Shown here: positions 26,766-36,191 of the stretch, piece after piece | Numbering within the stretch: the stretch's first letter is position 1 | How the letters are laid out: the number at the start of each line of letters is the position of its first letter | NCBI GenBank assembly: GCA_023053545.1 | Contig: JAKZAN010000071.1 | Location: 62,001 to 126,000 of the forward strand | Source: Lepidurus packardi | Lineage: Eukaryota; Arthropoda; Branchiopoda; Notostraca; Triopsidae | Direction: 5' to 3' | DNA length: 64,000 bases | The notes under the pieces: generated by a model | Databases searched by the model: none | Told to the model about the DNA's origin: nothing | The model's input: only the letters and a program-made list of their open reading frames with translations | Made by a program: the position numbers and the translations under genes

Positions 26766-27146
26766 TTAACGCTGTAAATTTTTAGCCTCTATGCTCATCG
26801 TTGCATGCGGCACAATTTTTAGCCTGTCCTTTCCAATTAATTTACCGGTTACTTTGCACACCCCATAAGTTTTGTTTTCTACTCTGAAAAGCGCATTTTT
26901 TAGATCCCGAATAAATTTCTCTTGGCGAATAGCCAGCTGCGAATTTGCTTCTTTTGACATGGTTTCGCTGCCCTCCTCGAACGCCTTAAAGGTTGGAGAC
27001 GTATCGTCAGTACCGTTGTTTAAGTCATTCATATAGGCGCTTTTGATTAAATCTAAATCATGCTGCGCTTTGTCAATTTTCTTTATAATAATTTCTTTAA
27101 ACTCTGCTAAATCAGCGTCAGAGTATCTAATTTTTTCATCAACCAT
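26766..27146 (-). CDS. TraR/DksA-family protein with a degenerate zinc finger
   Basis: 126 residues. N-terminal coiled coil (KEIIIKKIDKAQHDLDLI) and a C-terminal finger region GVCKVTGKLIGKDRLKIVP typical of Bacteroidota DksA-like proteins. Only one cysteine remains where classical DksA has four, so zinc is probably not bound. DksA-type proteins enter the RNA polymerase secondary channel and, with ppGpp, tune promoters. Starts 6 bp after the ileS stop and is probably co-transcribed. Confidence 0.85.
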   Translation of the reverse strand: MVDEKIRYSDADLAEFKEIIIKKIDKAQHDLDLIKSAYMNDLNNGTDDTSPTFKAFEEGSETMSKEANSQLAIRQEKFIRDLKNALFRVENKTYGVCKVTGKLIGKDRLKIVPHATMSIEAKNLQR

Positions 27147-27152
27147 TGTCGT

Positions 27153-30100
27153 CTATTTTGTAATTAGTAATCTTGTTTTAATGTTGTCAAATTCTATTTC
27201 AACTCCGTCGGAAACGATTTCTTCAAAAACCAGCGTATCTGTCAGCGTTTCAGATTTAATATAGGCTTCATTTTCGGCTACCGATGCCTGCAATGTAGCA
27301 TCAGCTTGCAATATCACCTTAATGCGGTCTGTTACTTCATATCCGGAATCCTTTCTGAGATTCTGAATGCGATTAACTAACTCACGAGAAATACCTTCCT
27401 TTCGCAGTTCTTCACTAATTGTAATGTCTAGCGCAACTGTGATATTCCCCGAATTTGCAACCAGCAAGCCTGGAATATCCTGAGAACTAATCTCCACATC
27501 TTCCAAGTATAAATTTATGATATTTCCAGCAATAACCACACTAATTTCACCATTGCGCTCTAGATTTTTAATTTCAGCAGCCGAAAAATTCTGTATTTCC
27601 TTGGCAATCAGCCCCATATCCTTCCCGAATTTGGGTCCCAAAGTCTTAAAATTAGGTTTAATTTGTTTCACCAATACGCCTGAAGCGTCATCTAAAAGTT
27701 GGATTTCTTTGACGTTTACTTCCGCTTTTATAAGGTCTGAAACGGCCTCAATTTCAGCCTTCTGAACCTCGTCAAGTATCGGAATCATTATCTTTTGAAG
27801 CGGTTGTCTAACCTTAATCATTTCCTTTTTACGAAGCGATAAAACCAACGATGAAATGGTTTGTGCTTTCTGCATTTTGCTCTCTAGTGATTTATCAACA
27901 AAGTTTTCAACGAAAATTGGAAAATCTGCTAAGTGAACACTTGAGAAGCTCTCACATTCAGTAACTTGTGTTAAATCTCTATACAAAGCGTCCATATAAA
28001 ATGGGGCAATTGGAGCGCTCAGTTTTGATACGGTTAACAAGCAAGTATATAAAGTTTGATAGGCCGCAATTTTGTCTTGGCCGTAATCGCCTTTCCAAAA
28101 TCTTCGTCGGCACAAACGGACATACCAGTTGCTTAAATTTTCTTGAACAAAATCAGATATGGCACGTGCCGCTTTGGTTGGTTCGTATTCCCCATAAAAA
28201 GCATCAACATTTTGAATCAAAGTATGCAGTTCAGATAAAATCCAGCGGTCAATTTCTGGTCTTTCAGATAATGGAATCTCCGCTTCCGCGTATTTAAATC
28301 CGTCGATATTGGCATACAAAGTAAAAAACGAATAGGTGTTGTATAACGTCCCAAAAAACTTGCGTCGAACCTCAGCTATACCTTCAATATCAAATTTTAA
28401 ATTATCCCACGGATTTGCATTGGAAATCATATACCAACGCGTTGCATCGGGGCCATATTCACTTAAAGTCTCAAAAGGATCGACGGCATTGCCCAAACGT
28501 TTCGACATTTTTTGCCCGTTTTTATCCAATACCAACCCATTTGAAACCACATTTTTATATGCTGGCTTGTCAAAAACCAAAGTAGAAATGGCGTGCAAAG
28601 TATAAAACCAGCCGCGGGTCTGATCGACACCTTCTGCAATAAAATCAGCTGGAAAATCCGAATTTCCATCGACTTTGTCTTTGTTTTCAAACGGATAATG
28701 CCACTGTGCGTATGGCATTGCGCCAGAATCAAACCAAACATCAATTAGGTCTGATTCACGTTTCATGGGCTTTCCAGAAGGCGAAACCAACACAATGTTA
28801 TCGACAACATTCTTATGCAAATCGACCAAATTATAATTGGCTTCCGACATATTGCCAATTTCAAATCCCTCAAACGGATTTCCAGATTGGATGCCGGCCG
28901 TAATTGATTTCTGGATTTCGTTGTATAGCTCTTCAACAGAACCAATCAGAATTTCTTCTGTTTTGTCTTCAGATCGCCAAATAGGCAATGGAATTCCCCA
29001 ATATCTTGAACGAGACAAATTCCAATCGTTCGCATTCTTCAGCCAGTTTCCAAAACGACCTTCCCCGGTTGCTTTTGGCTTCCAATTGATGCCGTTGTTC
29101 AAATCAAACATACGTTCGCGAACTGCTGTAATTTTTATAAACCAAGAGTCTAGCGGGTAATATAAAATTGGTTTATCAGTCCGCCAGCAATGTGGGTAAC
29201 TGTGCACATATTTTTCAACCTTAAAGGCTTTATTTTCTTCTTTTAAACGAATTGCAATTTCAACATCTACTGAGCGATCAGGTACATTTTCATCGTAATA
29301 TTCATTCTTAACGTACTTTCCAGACAAATCGCCGAGCCCGTCAATAAATTTCCCTTGTAAATCAACTAACGGCACTAAAGTTCCAAAAGCATCTTCCACA
29401 AGCATTGGCGGCACTTCTGGAGTGGCTTCTTTGGCAACTTTCGCATCATCTGCACCAAAAGTTGGGGCTGTATGCACAATTCCCGTTCCATCTTCGGTTG
29501 TTACAAAATCGCCTGAAATGATGCGGAATGCATTCTCTGGATTGTTAAAAGGCAATATGTAAGGCAATAATTGTTCGTAGCGAATGCCAACCAAATCAAG
29601 TCCTTTTGCTTCTGCCAGAATTTCAAACGGTATGTTTTTGCTCCCTTCCACGAAGTTTTCAAAATCGGTTGCTTCCTTACTTTCAAAATAACCCTTTCCA
29701 AATTGTTTTCCAATCAGGTTTTTAGCCAGGATAACGTGCACAGGTTGAAAAGTATACTGGTTGAAGGTTTTTACAACTGCATAATCGATTTTTGGACCTA
29801 CAGTTAAAGCAGTGTTCGACGGCAATGTCCAAGGCGTTGTTGTCCACGCCAATATGTATAAATTTTCTTGGTAAGGCTTTAGAAAATCAGGCAAAGAATC
29901 GCTCAATGCTTTAAATTGCGCCACAACTGTCGTATCGGTAACATCGCGGTAAGTGCCTGGCTGGTTCACTTCGTGCGAACTCAAACCTGTTCCCGCTTTT
30001 GGCGAATAAGGCTGAATGGTATAGCCTTTATACATCAAATCCTTATTGTAGATTTGCTTCAAAAGCCACCAAACGCTTTCCATATATTTGGATTTGTAGG

Positions 30101-30554
30101 TAATATACGGATCATTCATATCAACCCAATACCCCATCTTTTCAGTAAGATCGTTCCACACATCGGTGTAGCGCATTACTGTTTTTTTACAAGCTTCGTT
30201 ATATTCTTCAATTGAAATTTTGCTGCCTATGTCTTCTTTGGTAATGCCCAGTTCTTTCTCAGTACCTAATTCTACAGGCAAACCGTGCGTATCCCATCCG
30301 GCTTTTCGCTTTACTTGGTAACCTTTTTGGGTTTTATACCGGCAAAAAATATCTTTAATTGCACGAGCCATAACATGGTGAATGCCAGGCAATCCGTTTG
30401 CAGACGGCGGCCCTTCAAAAAACACATACGGCTCTGCTCCTTCGCGGGTTGTTATACTTTTTTCAAATGTATTTTCTCGTTTCCAGAAATCAAGAACTTC
30501 GGATGCTACTGTTGGTAAATCAAGTCCCTTATACTCTGTAAATTTAGTGCTCAT
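27153..30554 (-). CDS. ileS: Isoleucyl-tRNA synthetase
   Basis: 1133 residues, the long bacterial/eukaryotic-like type found in Bacteroidota. Charges tRNA-Ile. The HIGH-like motif is in GLPGIHHVMAR (near 55-65) and KMSKR is at 682-686. The CP1 editing domain lies between them (TTPWTLPSNTAL; TEDGTGIVHTAP), followed by the anticodon-binding domain and a long C-terminal extension. First gene of the ileS-dksA-like pair. Confidence 0.98.
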   Translation of the reverse strand: MSTKFTEYKGLDLPTVASEVLDFWKRENTFEKSITTREGAEPYVFFEGPPSANGLPGIHHVMARAIKDIFCRYKTQKGYQVKRKAGWDTHGLPVELGTEKELGITKEDIGSKISIEEYNEACKKTVMRYTDVWNDLTEKMGYWVDMNDPYITYKSKYMESVWWLLKQIYNKDLMYKGYTIQPYSPKAGTGLSSHEVNQPGTYRDVTDTTVVAQFKALSDSLPDFLKPYQENLYILAWTTTPWTLPSNTALTVGPKIDYAVVKTFNQYTFQPVHVILAKNLIGKQFGKGYFESKEATDFENFVEGSKNIPFEILAEAKGLDLVGIRYEQLLPYILPFNNPENAFRIISGDFVTTEDGTGIVHTAPTFGADDAKVAKEATPEVPPMLVEDAFGTLVPLVDLQGKFIDGLGDLSGKYVKNEYYDENVPDRSVDVEIAIRLKEENKAFKVEKYVHSYPHCWRTDKPILYYPLDSWFIKITAVRERMFDLNNGINWKPKATGEGRFGNWLKNANDWNLSRSRYWGIPLPIWRSEDKTEEILIGSVEELYNEIQKSITAGIQSGNPFEGFEIGNMSEANYNLVDLHKNVVDNIVLVSPSGKPMKRESDLIDVWFDSGAMPYAQWHYPFENKDKVDGNSDFPADFIAEGVDQTRGWFYTLHAISTLVFDKPAYKNVVSNGLVLDKNGQKMSKRLGNAVDPFETLSEYGPDATRWYMISNANPWDNLKFDIEGIAEVRRKFFGTLYNTYSFFTLYANIDGFKYAEAEIPLSERPEIDRWILSELHTLIQNVDAFYGEYEPTKAARAISDFVQENLSNWYVRLCRRRFWKGDYGQDKIAAYQTLYTCLLTVSKLSAPIAPFYMDALYRDLTQVTECESFSSVHLADFPIFVENFVDKSLESKMQKAQTISSLVLSLRKKEMIKVRQPLQKIMIPILDEVQKAEIEAVSDLIKAEVNVKEIQLLDDASGVLVKQIKPNFKTLGPKFGKDMGLIAKEIQNFSAAEIKNLERNGEISVVIAGNIINLYLEDVEISSQDIPGLLVANSGNITVALDITISEELRKEGISRELVNRIQNLRKDSGYEVTDRIKVILQADATLQASVAENEAYIKSETLTDTLVFEEIVSDGVEIEFDNIKTRLLITK

Positions 30555-30656
30555 GGCTATCGTTTTATTTCGCGTGTGCGAAAGTAATCATTTTTTTAAA
30601 AACAATTTTGAAGCGCGTATAAACGAAACGTTAAAATGCTGAATTTCAGTTGCGGT

Positions 30657-31370
30657 TTAAGAAAAAACTGCACGCAAGACTTCTAAAGATTTTGGGCGTC
30701 GAAAACCATCTAAGTGAATGCTGTAATAATCCAATAAAATTTTGAGCAATGTTTGGCGTTCTGAAGCTGCGAAAATCTGTTTTCCAGTTCCAAATTTCAG
30801 ACTAAGTAGTTTCTTGAAAAGTGCCGTTTCGGTCGCATTAATACATGATAATCCTTCATATTCAGTGAAAACGCCATCAATCATTTCGAAATATTCGCAT
30901 TGGTTATCCGGCATCTGCGGATAGAATCCAAGAAATTTGGTGACTTCCATCATCAAAATTAGGTGAAAATTTGCTACCTCATCATGCGCATCTAACCAAT
31001 GCAGTGCTGTTTCAAGAAAGGTGAACAATGCTTCGTTTTTTTCCTCTTCGTGTATGCTGTTGTGGAGAATTTCGGAAACAAACATTGCGATCGTGCTTTT
31101 TAGTACATCGGCAGCGACCGAATTTAATGCCATTGAAAGCCTAATTTCCTTTAGCGTTTCCAGTGTGCCCTTATTTTTATGAATTGCTTCTATTTCTAAA
31201 ATTGTCAGCGGCTGAAAATAGGCAATTTTATGACCTGACTTTCCGCCAGCAAAAGCGTTGTGAACAAAGTATGATTTGAGTCCGCTCGATTCTGTAAAAC
31301 ATTTCACAATCAAACTTTTCTCTTGATACCGCAGGGCGCTAATCACAATTGCTTTGGTTTTAATGAGCAT
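30657..31370 (-). CDS. recO: DNA repair protein RecO
   Basis: 237 residues. RecFOR mediator that loads RecA on SSB-coated DNA. N-terminal OB-fold (TKAIVISALRYQEKSLIVKCF) and a helical C-terminal domain. The zinc-finger cysteines of some RecO proteins are absent, as is usual in Bacteroidota. Starts 3 bp after the porZ stop, so it is read from the porZ promoter. Confidence 0.93.
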   Translation of the reverse strand: MLIKTKAIVISALRYQEKSLIVKCFTESSGLKSYFVHNAFAGGKSGHKIAYFQPLTILEIEAIHKNKGTLETLKEIRLSMALNSVAADVLKSTIAMFVSEILHNSIHEEEKNEALFTFLETALHWLDAHDEVANFHLILMMEVTKFLGFYPQMPDNQCEYFEMIDGVFTEYEGLSCINATETALFKKLLSLKFGTGKQIFAASERQTLLKILLDYYSIHLDGFRRPKSLEVLRAVFS

Positions 31371-31373
31371 AAA

Positions 31374-33665
31374 CTATCGGATAATCATGACCTTCTTGAC
31401 TGTAGTATCTGTACCGTCTGCGGTTGCTATAAAAATCATATAAACACCAGAGGCTACTTTATACTTGCCAAAAGCACTCGTGTCCCATTCGATTGTGCCA
31501 CCTTCCGCAGTAACTTCATGCACTAAATTTCCTTCGACATCTGTAATTTTCACATTGGCCTTATCAACCAATCCCGCAATTTTAATTGTTCCGATATAGT
31601 TTGGACGTACCGGATTTGGGTAAACTTTCACGTTCTTTAGATCTGCACTCGCACCCGTTGCTGTGCCCTTATAAGAAACCATGCCCTTTGAGGTAGCAAA
31701 AAACACCTCACCAGTTACTGCGTTGATGTCAATATCATTAATGGTATTGCTGGGCAATGGCGAATTATTAGCCGTGAACCGCTTCAAGGTTTCCTGACCA
31801 TTAGAGGACAACAGAAAAACGCCCGAATCTGCCGTTCCGATCCACTTATTATTGGCGCCATCTACAACGATATCAGTGATAAATTGCTCATATAGTAGTT
31901 CTTGTGCTAAACCGTCTTCTGAAATTATAATCGAATTTGTATTCATTTGACCTTCTACTAAAAACCGATCCACAGTTGGCAAAATCCGCAGTCCGCGTGT
32001 TGTTCCAATCCACATTTGGCTGCGATTGTCAATTGCAATGCTTCGGACATCGGAAACGGGTAAATTTCCTGAATCTGATCCATAGCTAATTTTCTTTAGA
32101 ACATTCCCATTTTCGTTGAAAGCCAAAAGTCCTTCGTTGCTTGCAATCCATTTTGTATTGTTCTTGTCAATCAATAATCTTCCGAAGCGATAATTGATTG
32201 GATTTACTAATAAATTCTCTAAATATGAATCCCAATTCCCATCTGGTCTTAACTTCTTTAATGGGTCTGAAATCAAGCCGTTTGTTAGCCATAAATTGCC
32301 GTTTTTATCAAAAGCGCTTTGCTCAATACGGATGTTGCTATTGGGCGAATCGGTGGTAAAAATAGTTTCCAATCCAGAATTCAGGCGGTTATAAACTTTA
32401 ACTAACTGATTGTTTTCGAGCTTTAGCAAACCCGAAAAATAAGAACTTACAAAAACTTGCTCTGGATTTTTGGGATTAACTGTAACCCGAACTAAATCAT
32501 AAACGTCCTCGTTTGCAGGTTTGATCTCGTTGTATGTCAAATTGAGCCAGCCGCTTGCTGTATACTTGCTAATTCCAAATTTTTGATACGGATTCGGATC
32601 ATAATCTATCGTATAATCGCCATAAACTGCCCAAACATTTGGCGAAGCAGTGGCGTTTATAGAAAACAAGTTGTTTCGCAGCGGACCATCGGGTACTAAA
32701 AAGTCAAATCCTGCTGGATTGTTTATGCTTGATGTTATGATGCCATTTTGTTTTGTTCCTATAAAAATTGTTTGGCCAATTGTGGTTGCACAGGTAAATT
32801 CTGGGCTTAATTGCGGTATCGTGGTGTTGGTAATCTGAACAACATTTGCCAGCGTTTGATTGTAGATGTATACCCTCTGGCGTGTGGTGACTATCAAAAA
32901 ATCGGCAGTACTGCGCAAATCGACTATTAAATCAGGTAACTGTCCAAAAGGCGTAAAATTATTACCATTCAATCGCTGAATATTGCCCGCATTATTGGCT
33001 GCAATTAATGCTGTTCCAAAAGCTTCAACAGCAATAAAACTACCAAAGCTAATTGTGCTCCACTGCGCAAAATCGATTAGATTTGGATTTGAAACCGATG
33101 CCCTTCTAATGCCGTTTGGCGTAGCTGCATATATATTACCTTCAAAAACGGCTGTTTGCAATACTTTTAGTTCCGAACCATTATTCCCGATAAAGAATGT
33201 ATCGCCAAAGCCGAAGGTGTTCAGATTATATTGGACAATTCCAAAGTCGCATGAAACATAAATCAGACCATTGTGCTCCATGAAATGATTGACGCGTTTG
33301 ATATTGGTGGGCAGTTGTTTGTTGATGATGTCAACAACATTCAACATGCTTCCGTCGGTTTCATTGATAACAATTATAAGCCCGTTCTCATACCCAACCA
33401 TTGTTTTGCGGACATTCTCAGAATAGTAAATCGCCGTGATGGTTTGTCCTGAAAGCCCATCAACAGTATTAATGGTCTTGATTGTATTAGTGGATAAATT
33501 CTTGGAAAAAAGAGCGTTTTCCGAGGCGGCGTAAAAAAGTGTAGGCGACTGCGAAATGTCCTTAATCTCGTTGTATGAAAAATAGCCTTTCCATTCTCTA
33601 TTAGCTTGCGCAATTGCAATATGAGTAGATAATAGTATAAAGACGCAGGCCAATATTTTTTTCAT
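31374..33665 (-). CDS. porZ: PorZ-like type IX secretion protein (two beta-propellers plus sorting domain)
   Basis: 763 residues from the ATG at 33665 (KKILACVFILLSTHIAIAQ signal peptide); an upstream in-frame ATG would pass through the promoter. The N-terminal propeller begins REWKGYFSYNEIKDISQS, as in PorZ; repeated IWVAS-type blades such as NKWIGTADSGVFLLS and QMWIGTTRGLRILP give propeller structure. The last 85 residues, from VKVYPNPVRP to VKKVMIIR, are a type A sorting domain. PorZ sits on the cell surface and supplies anionic LPS to the T9SS sortase PorU. Identification is from sequence and the neighbouring recO. Confidence 0.82.
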   Translation of the reverse strand: MKKILACVFILLSTHIAIAQANREWKGYFSYNEIKDISQSPTLFYAASENALFSKNLSTNTIKTINTVDGLSGQTITAIYYSENVRKTMVGYENGLIIVINETDGSMLNVVDIINKQLPTNIKRVNHFMEHNGLIYVSCDFGIVQYNLNTFGFGDTFFIGNNGSELKVLQTAVFEGNIYAATPNGIRRASVSNPNLIDFAQWSTISFGSFIAVEAFGTALIAANNAGNIQRLNGNNFTPFGQLPDLIVDLRSTADFLIVTTRQRVYIYNQTLANVVQITNTTIPQLSPEFTCATTIGQTIFIGTKQNGIITSSINNPAGFDFLVPDGPLRNNLFSINATASPNVWAVYGDYTIDYDPNPYQKFGISKYTASGWLNLTYNEIKPANEDVYDLVRVTVNPKNPEQVFVSSYFSGLLKLENNQLVKVYNRLNSGLETIFTTDSPNSNIRIEQSAFDKNGNLWLTNGLISDPLKKLRPDGNWDSYLENLLVNPINYRFGRLLIDKNNTKWIASNEGLLAFNENGNVLKKISYGSDSGNLPVSDVRSIAIDNRSQMWIGTTRGLRILPTVDRFLVEGQMNTNSIIISEDGLAQELLYEQFITDIVVDGANNKWIGTADSGVFLLSSNGQETLKRFTANNSPLPSNTINDIDINAVTGEVFFATSKGMVSYKGTATGASADLKNVKVYPNPVRPNYIGTIKIAGLVDKANVKITDVEGNLVHEVTAEGGTIEWDTSAFGKYKVASGVYMIFIATADGTDTTVKKVMIIR

Positions 33666-33682
33666 AGGAAGAGAATTGGTTA

Positions 33683-33690
33683 CAAATATA
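33683..33690 (-). promoter_or_regulatory. -7 box of porZ-recO
   Basis: TATATTTG on the minus strand, 17 bp before the porZ ATG; no TTG at the usual distance. Confidence 0.45.
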
Positions 33691-33727
33691 ATACAAACGA
33701 AGAAAAGCGCTATTTTGATATACTGCA

Positions 33728-33760
33728 TAAAAAAAGCCCTTTACAATTTTGCAAAGGGCT
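33728..33760 (-). terminator. Terminator after gdhA
   Basis: Perfect 8-bp stem agcccttt (33735-33742)/aaagggct (33753-33760), with a T run on the minus strand, 25 bp after the gdhA stop. Confidence 0.85.
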
Positions 33761-33785
33761 TTACTGCATAAATTTTTATTTCAGA

Positions 33786-35129
33786 TTACACAACACCTTG
33801 CGCAAGCATGGCATCAGCTACTTTTACGAAACCTGCAATGTTTGCACCTTTCACGTAGTCCACATAACCTGTTCCATCAGCGCCGTATGTTAAACACGAT
33901 GCGTGGATATCCAACATGATTCTTTTCAATCTTTCGTCAACTTCTTCAGCTGTCCAACTTAATCTTAAAGAGTTCTGAGACATTTCTAAACCTGAAGTTG
34001 CAACACCGCCCGCATTTGAAGCTTTTCCTGGTGCAAACAATATTTTTGCGTTTTGGAAAGCAGTCACTGCTTCTGGAGTCGAAGGCATGTTTGCGCCTTC
34101 TGCCACACAAATACAACCATTTGCGATTAATGCTTTTGCATCGTCACCGTTAAGTTCGTTTTGAGTAGCGCATGGCAAAGCAACATCACATTTAACTTCC
34201 CATGGACGTTTTCCTGCTACGAATTTCGCGTTTGGATATTTGGCTACATAGTCACCTATTCTACCAAAGTTTACATTTTTGATTTCCATTACGTATGCCA
34301 ATTTTTCAGCATCAATTCCGTCTGCATCATAGATGTATCCGCTTGAATCGGACATAGTTACCACTTTTCCACCCAATTGCGTTGCTTTTTCAGCAGCATA
34401 TTGTGCCACGTTTCCTGATCCAGAAATCACTACAGTTTTCCCTGTGAAGCTATCGCCTTTTGTTCCAAGCATACTTTGTGCAAAGTATACATCACCATAA
34501 CCAGTTGCTTCTGGACGGATTAATGAACCTCCAAAAGAAATTCCTTTTCCAGTCAAAACCCCTGTAAACTCGTTTCTTAATCTCTTGTATTGGCCAAACA
34601 TGAAACCAACTTCACGTCCACCAACACCGATATCTCCAGCAGGAACGTCTGTGTTATCACCAATATGTTTAGACAATTCAGTCATAAACGCTTGACAAAA
34701 ACGCATAATTTCATTTTCTGATTTTCCTTTTGGATCAAAATCAGCACCACCTTTTCCACCGCCCATTGGCAATGTTGTCAAGCTGTTTTTGAATGTTTGC
34801 TCGAAAGCTAAAAATTTCAAAATTGACAAATTCACTGAAGGGTGAAAACGAATACCGCCTTTGTATGGGCCAATCGCAGAGTTCATTTGGATTCTGTAAC
34901 CTCTATTTACTTGAGTTTGTCCATTGTCGTCAGTCCAAACTACTCGGAAAGTGATGATGCGTTCTGCCTCAACCATTCTTTCCAAAAGCATTTTGTTTTG
35001 GTATTTTTTATTTTGTTCAATAAACGGAATTACTGTCTCAGCAACTTCGTGAACTGCCTGCAAAAACTCAGGCTCATTTGGATTTCTTTTCGCAACTGCC
35101 TCTACAAAAGACTCAATACTATGTGACAT
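33786..35129 (-). CDS. gdhA: NADP-specific glutamate dehydrogenase
   Basis: 447 residues, typical of the hexameric NADP(H) enzyme. Makes glutamate from 2-oxoglutarate and ammonia. The active-site stretch LPMGGGKGGADFDPKGKS (catalytic Lys) and the downstream PAGDIGVGGREVGFMFG are exact, as is the nucleotide-binding SGSGNVAQYAAEKA. Has its own promoter and terminator. Confidence 0.97.
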   Translation of the reverse strand: MSHSIESFVEAVAKRNPNEPEFLQAVHEVAETVIPFIEQNKKYQNKMLLERMVEAERIITFRVVWTDDNGQTQVNRGYRIQMNSAIGPYKGGIRFHPSVNLSILKFLAFEQTFKNSLTTLPMGGGKGGADFDPKGKSENEIMRFCQAFMTELSKHIGDNTDVPAGDIGVGGREVGFMFGQYKRLRNEFTGVLTGKGISFGGSLIRPEATGYGDVYFAQSMLGTKGDSFTGKTVVISGSGNVAQYAAEKATQLGGKVVTMSDSSGYIYDADGIDAEKLAYVMEIKNVNFGRIGDYVAKYPNAKFVAGKRPWEVKCDVALPCATQNELNGDDAKALIANGCICVAEGANMPSTPEAVTAFQNAKILFAPGKASNAGGVATSGLEMSQNSLRLSWTAEEVDERLKRIMLDIHASCLTYGADGTGYVDYVKGANIAGFVKVADAMLAQGVV

Positions 35130-35175
35130 GGTTATTAAATTTTGACGTTAATTCAAACGTTTTCGTTAAGTGGAG

Positions 35176-35204
35176 CAAATATACATTTTATAAAAAATAA
35201 ACAG
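35176..35204 (-). promoter_or_regulatory. gdhA promoter
   Basis: Minus strand: TATATTTG (35176-35183), with CTG in place of TTG 18 bp upstream (35202-35204). The -7 box is an exact match; the ATG is 46 bp downstream. Confidence 0.5.
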
Positions 35205-35323
35205 AATTTTTTTACTTCATTTTAAGGATTACACCTGAAATAAGTTCTTTTCAATAGAGCCTGCCGTTGTAATGCTTCAAAAAATTACAAAATCATTGGC
35301 TGTTTTTAACGTTTATTGGCTTT

Positions 35324-35351
35324 TTGGCTCCCCTACGAATCTATATTTTTG
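35324..35351 (+). promoter_or_regulatory. Promoter of the THC0290_0291-type gene
   Basis: TTG (35324-35326), 17-bp spacer, TATTTTTG (35344-35351), exact to consensus. It also fixes the start of the next gene at 35375, since an ATG upstream would lie within the promoter. Confidence 0.65.
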
Positions 35352-35374
35352 TAAAACACCATAACCACAATCCG

Positions 35375-36151
35375 ATGTTAAAATTTGCTTTGTTGCTTTC
35401 ATTTTTTATGATTGGATTGTTTAATCAAGTTCATGCGCAATTTGGATTTTCTCATGAAATTGGCCTGATTGCTGGCCCTGTAGCGCTGCAATCTGATTAT
35501 GGATACCGAAAAGCGTTTGAACCAACATTGCACAACATCGGATATGGCATTGGCATTATTCACCTTTTGAATTTCTCGTACAACTCAGACTGTCAATGCA
35601 ATACGCCCGAGAACTTTTTTAGCAAACACTTTCGGCTCAGAACGGAGTTGTCTTACCACCGAACCAATTTGCAACATTACGGCGCTGAAATATCCGAGTC
35701 GAACCTGTCTCAAGTTTCACATCAAATGCGTGAAATGCGTGGTCGAGCCGCTGTTTCAAATGTTGGCATGCAGGTGGAATATTACCCGTTTCGAATCAGC
35801 CGTGCGCGCGCAAACGAATTAGCTCCGTTTGTGAGTATTGGTAGTCAACTCAGCTACTTTTCCCCAAAGTCATATTCAACACTCGGACCATTAGACACGC
35901 CTTTAACAACACCGCCAAAATACATGTATTCCACACAAAATAGCGGTGCATTTGCTTGGTCGATAGTTTCCAGCGTGGGAACCCGATATAAAATTAGTCC
36001 GCTTTCTGATCTTATGGTCGACCTCCGTCTTCAATATTATTTTTCGGATAAGGTGGATGGGATGCTTCTAAATAAGGAGCTATATCCTGAGAACAAACAA
36101 AATGATTGGAACTTGTGGCTGAATTTTGGCTACATCTATTACCTGAACTAA
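35375..36151 (+). CDS. THC0290_0291-family outer-membrane-like protein
   Basis: 258 residues from the ATG at 35375. Signal peptide FALLLSFFMIGLFNQVHA, mature N terminus QFGFSHEIGLIAGPVA. The alternating hydrophobic pattern and terminal aromatic strand LWLNFGYIYYLN suggest a small beta-barrel. The start EIGLIAGPVALQSDYG matches a flavobacterial family of unknown function that I know under the tag THC0290_0291. Monocistronic. Confidence 0.75.
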   Translation: MLKFALLLSFFMIGLFNQVHAQFGFSHEIGLIAGPVALQSDYGYRKAFEPTLHNIGYGIGIIHLLNFSYNSDCQCNTPENFFSKHFRLRTELSYHRTNLQHYGAEISESNLSQVSHQMREMRGRAAVSNVGMQVEYYPFRISRARANELAPFVSIGSQLSYFSPKSYSTLGPLDTPLTTPPKYMYSTQNSGAFAWSIVSSVGTRYKISPLSDLMVDLRLQYYFSDKVDGMLLNKELYPENKQNDWNLWLNFGYIYYLN

Positions 36152-36154
36152 ACC

Positions 36155-36190
36155 CATAAAAAAAGCCCGAAATCAAATCCAGGCTTCGGT
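36155..36190. terminator. Bidirectional terminator
   Basis: Arms aagcc (36163-36167) and ggctt (36182-36186) between two converging genes, with seven As/Ts on the side serving the leftward gene. Confidence 0.6.
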
Positions 36191-36191
36191 A

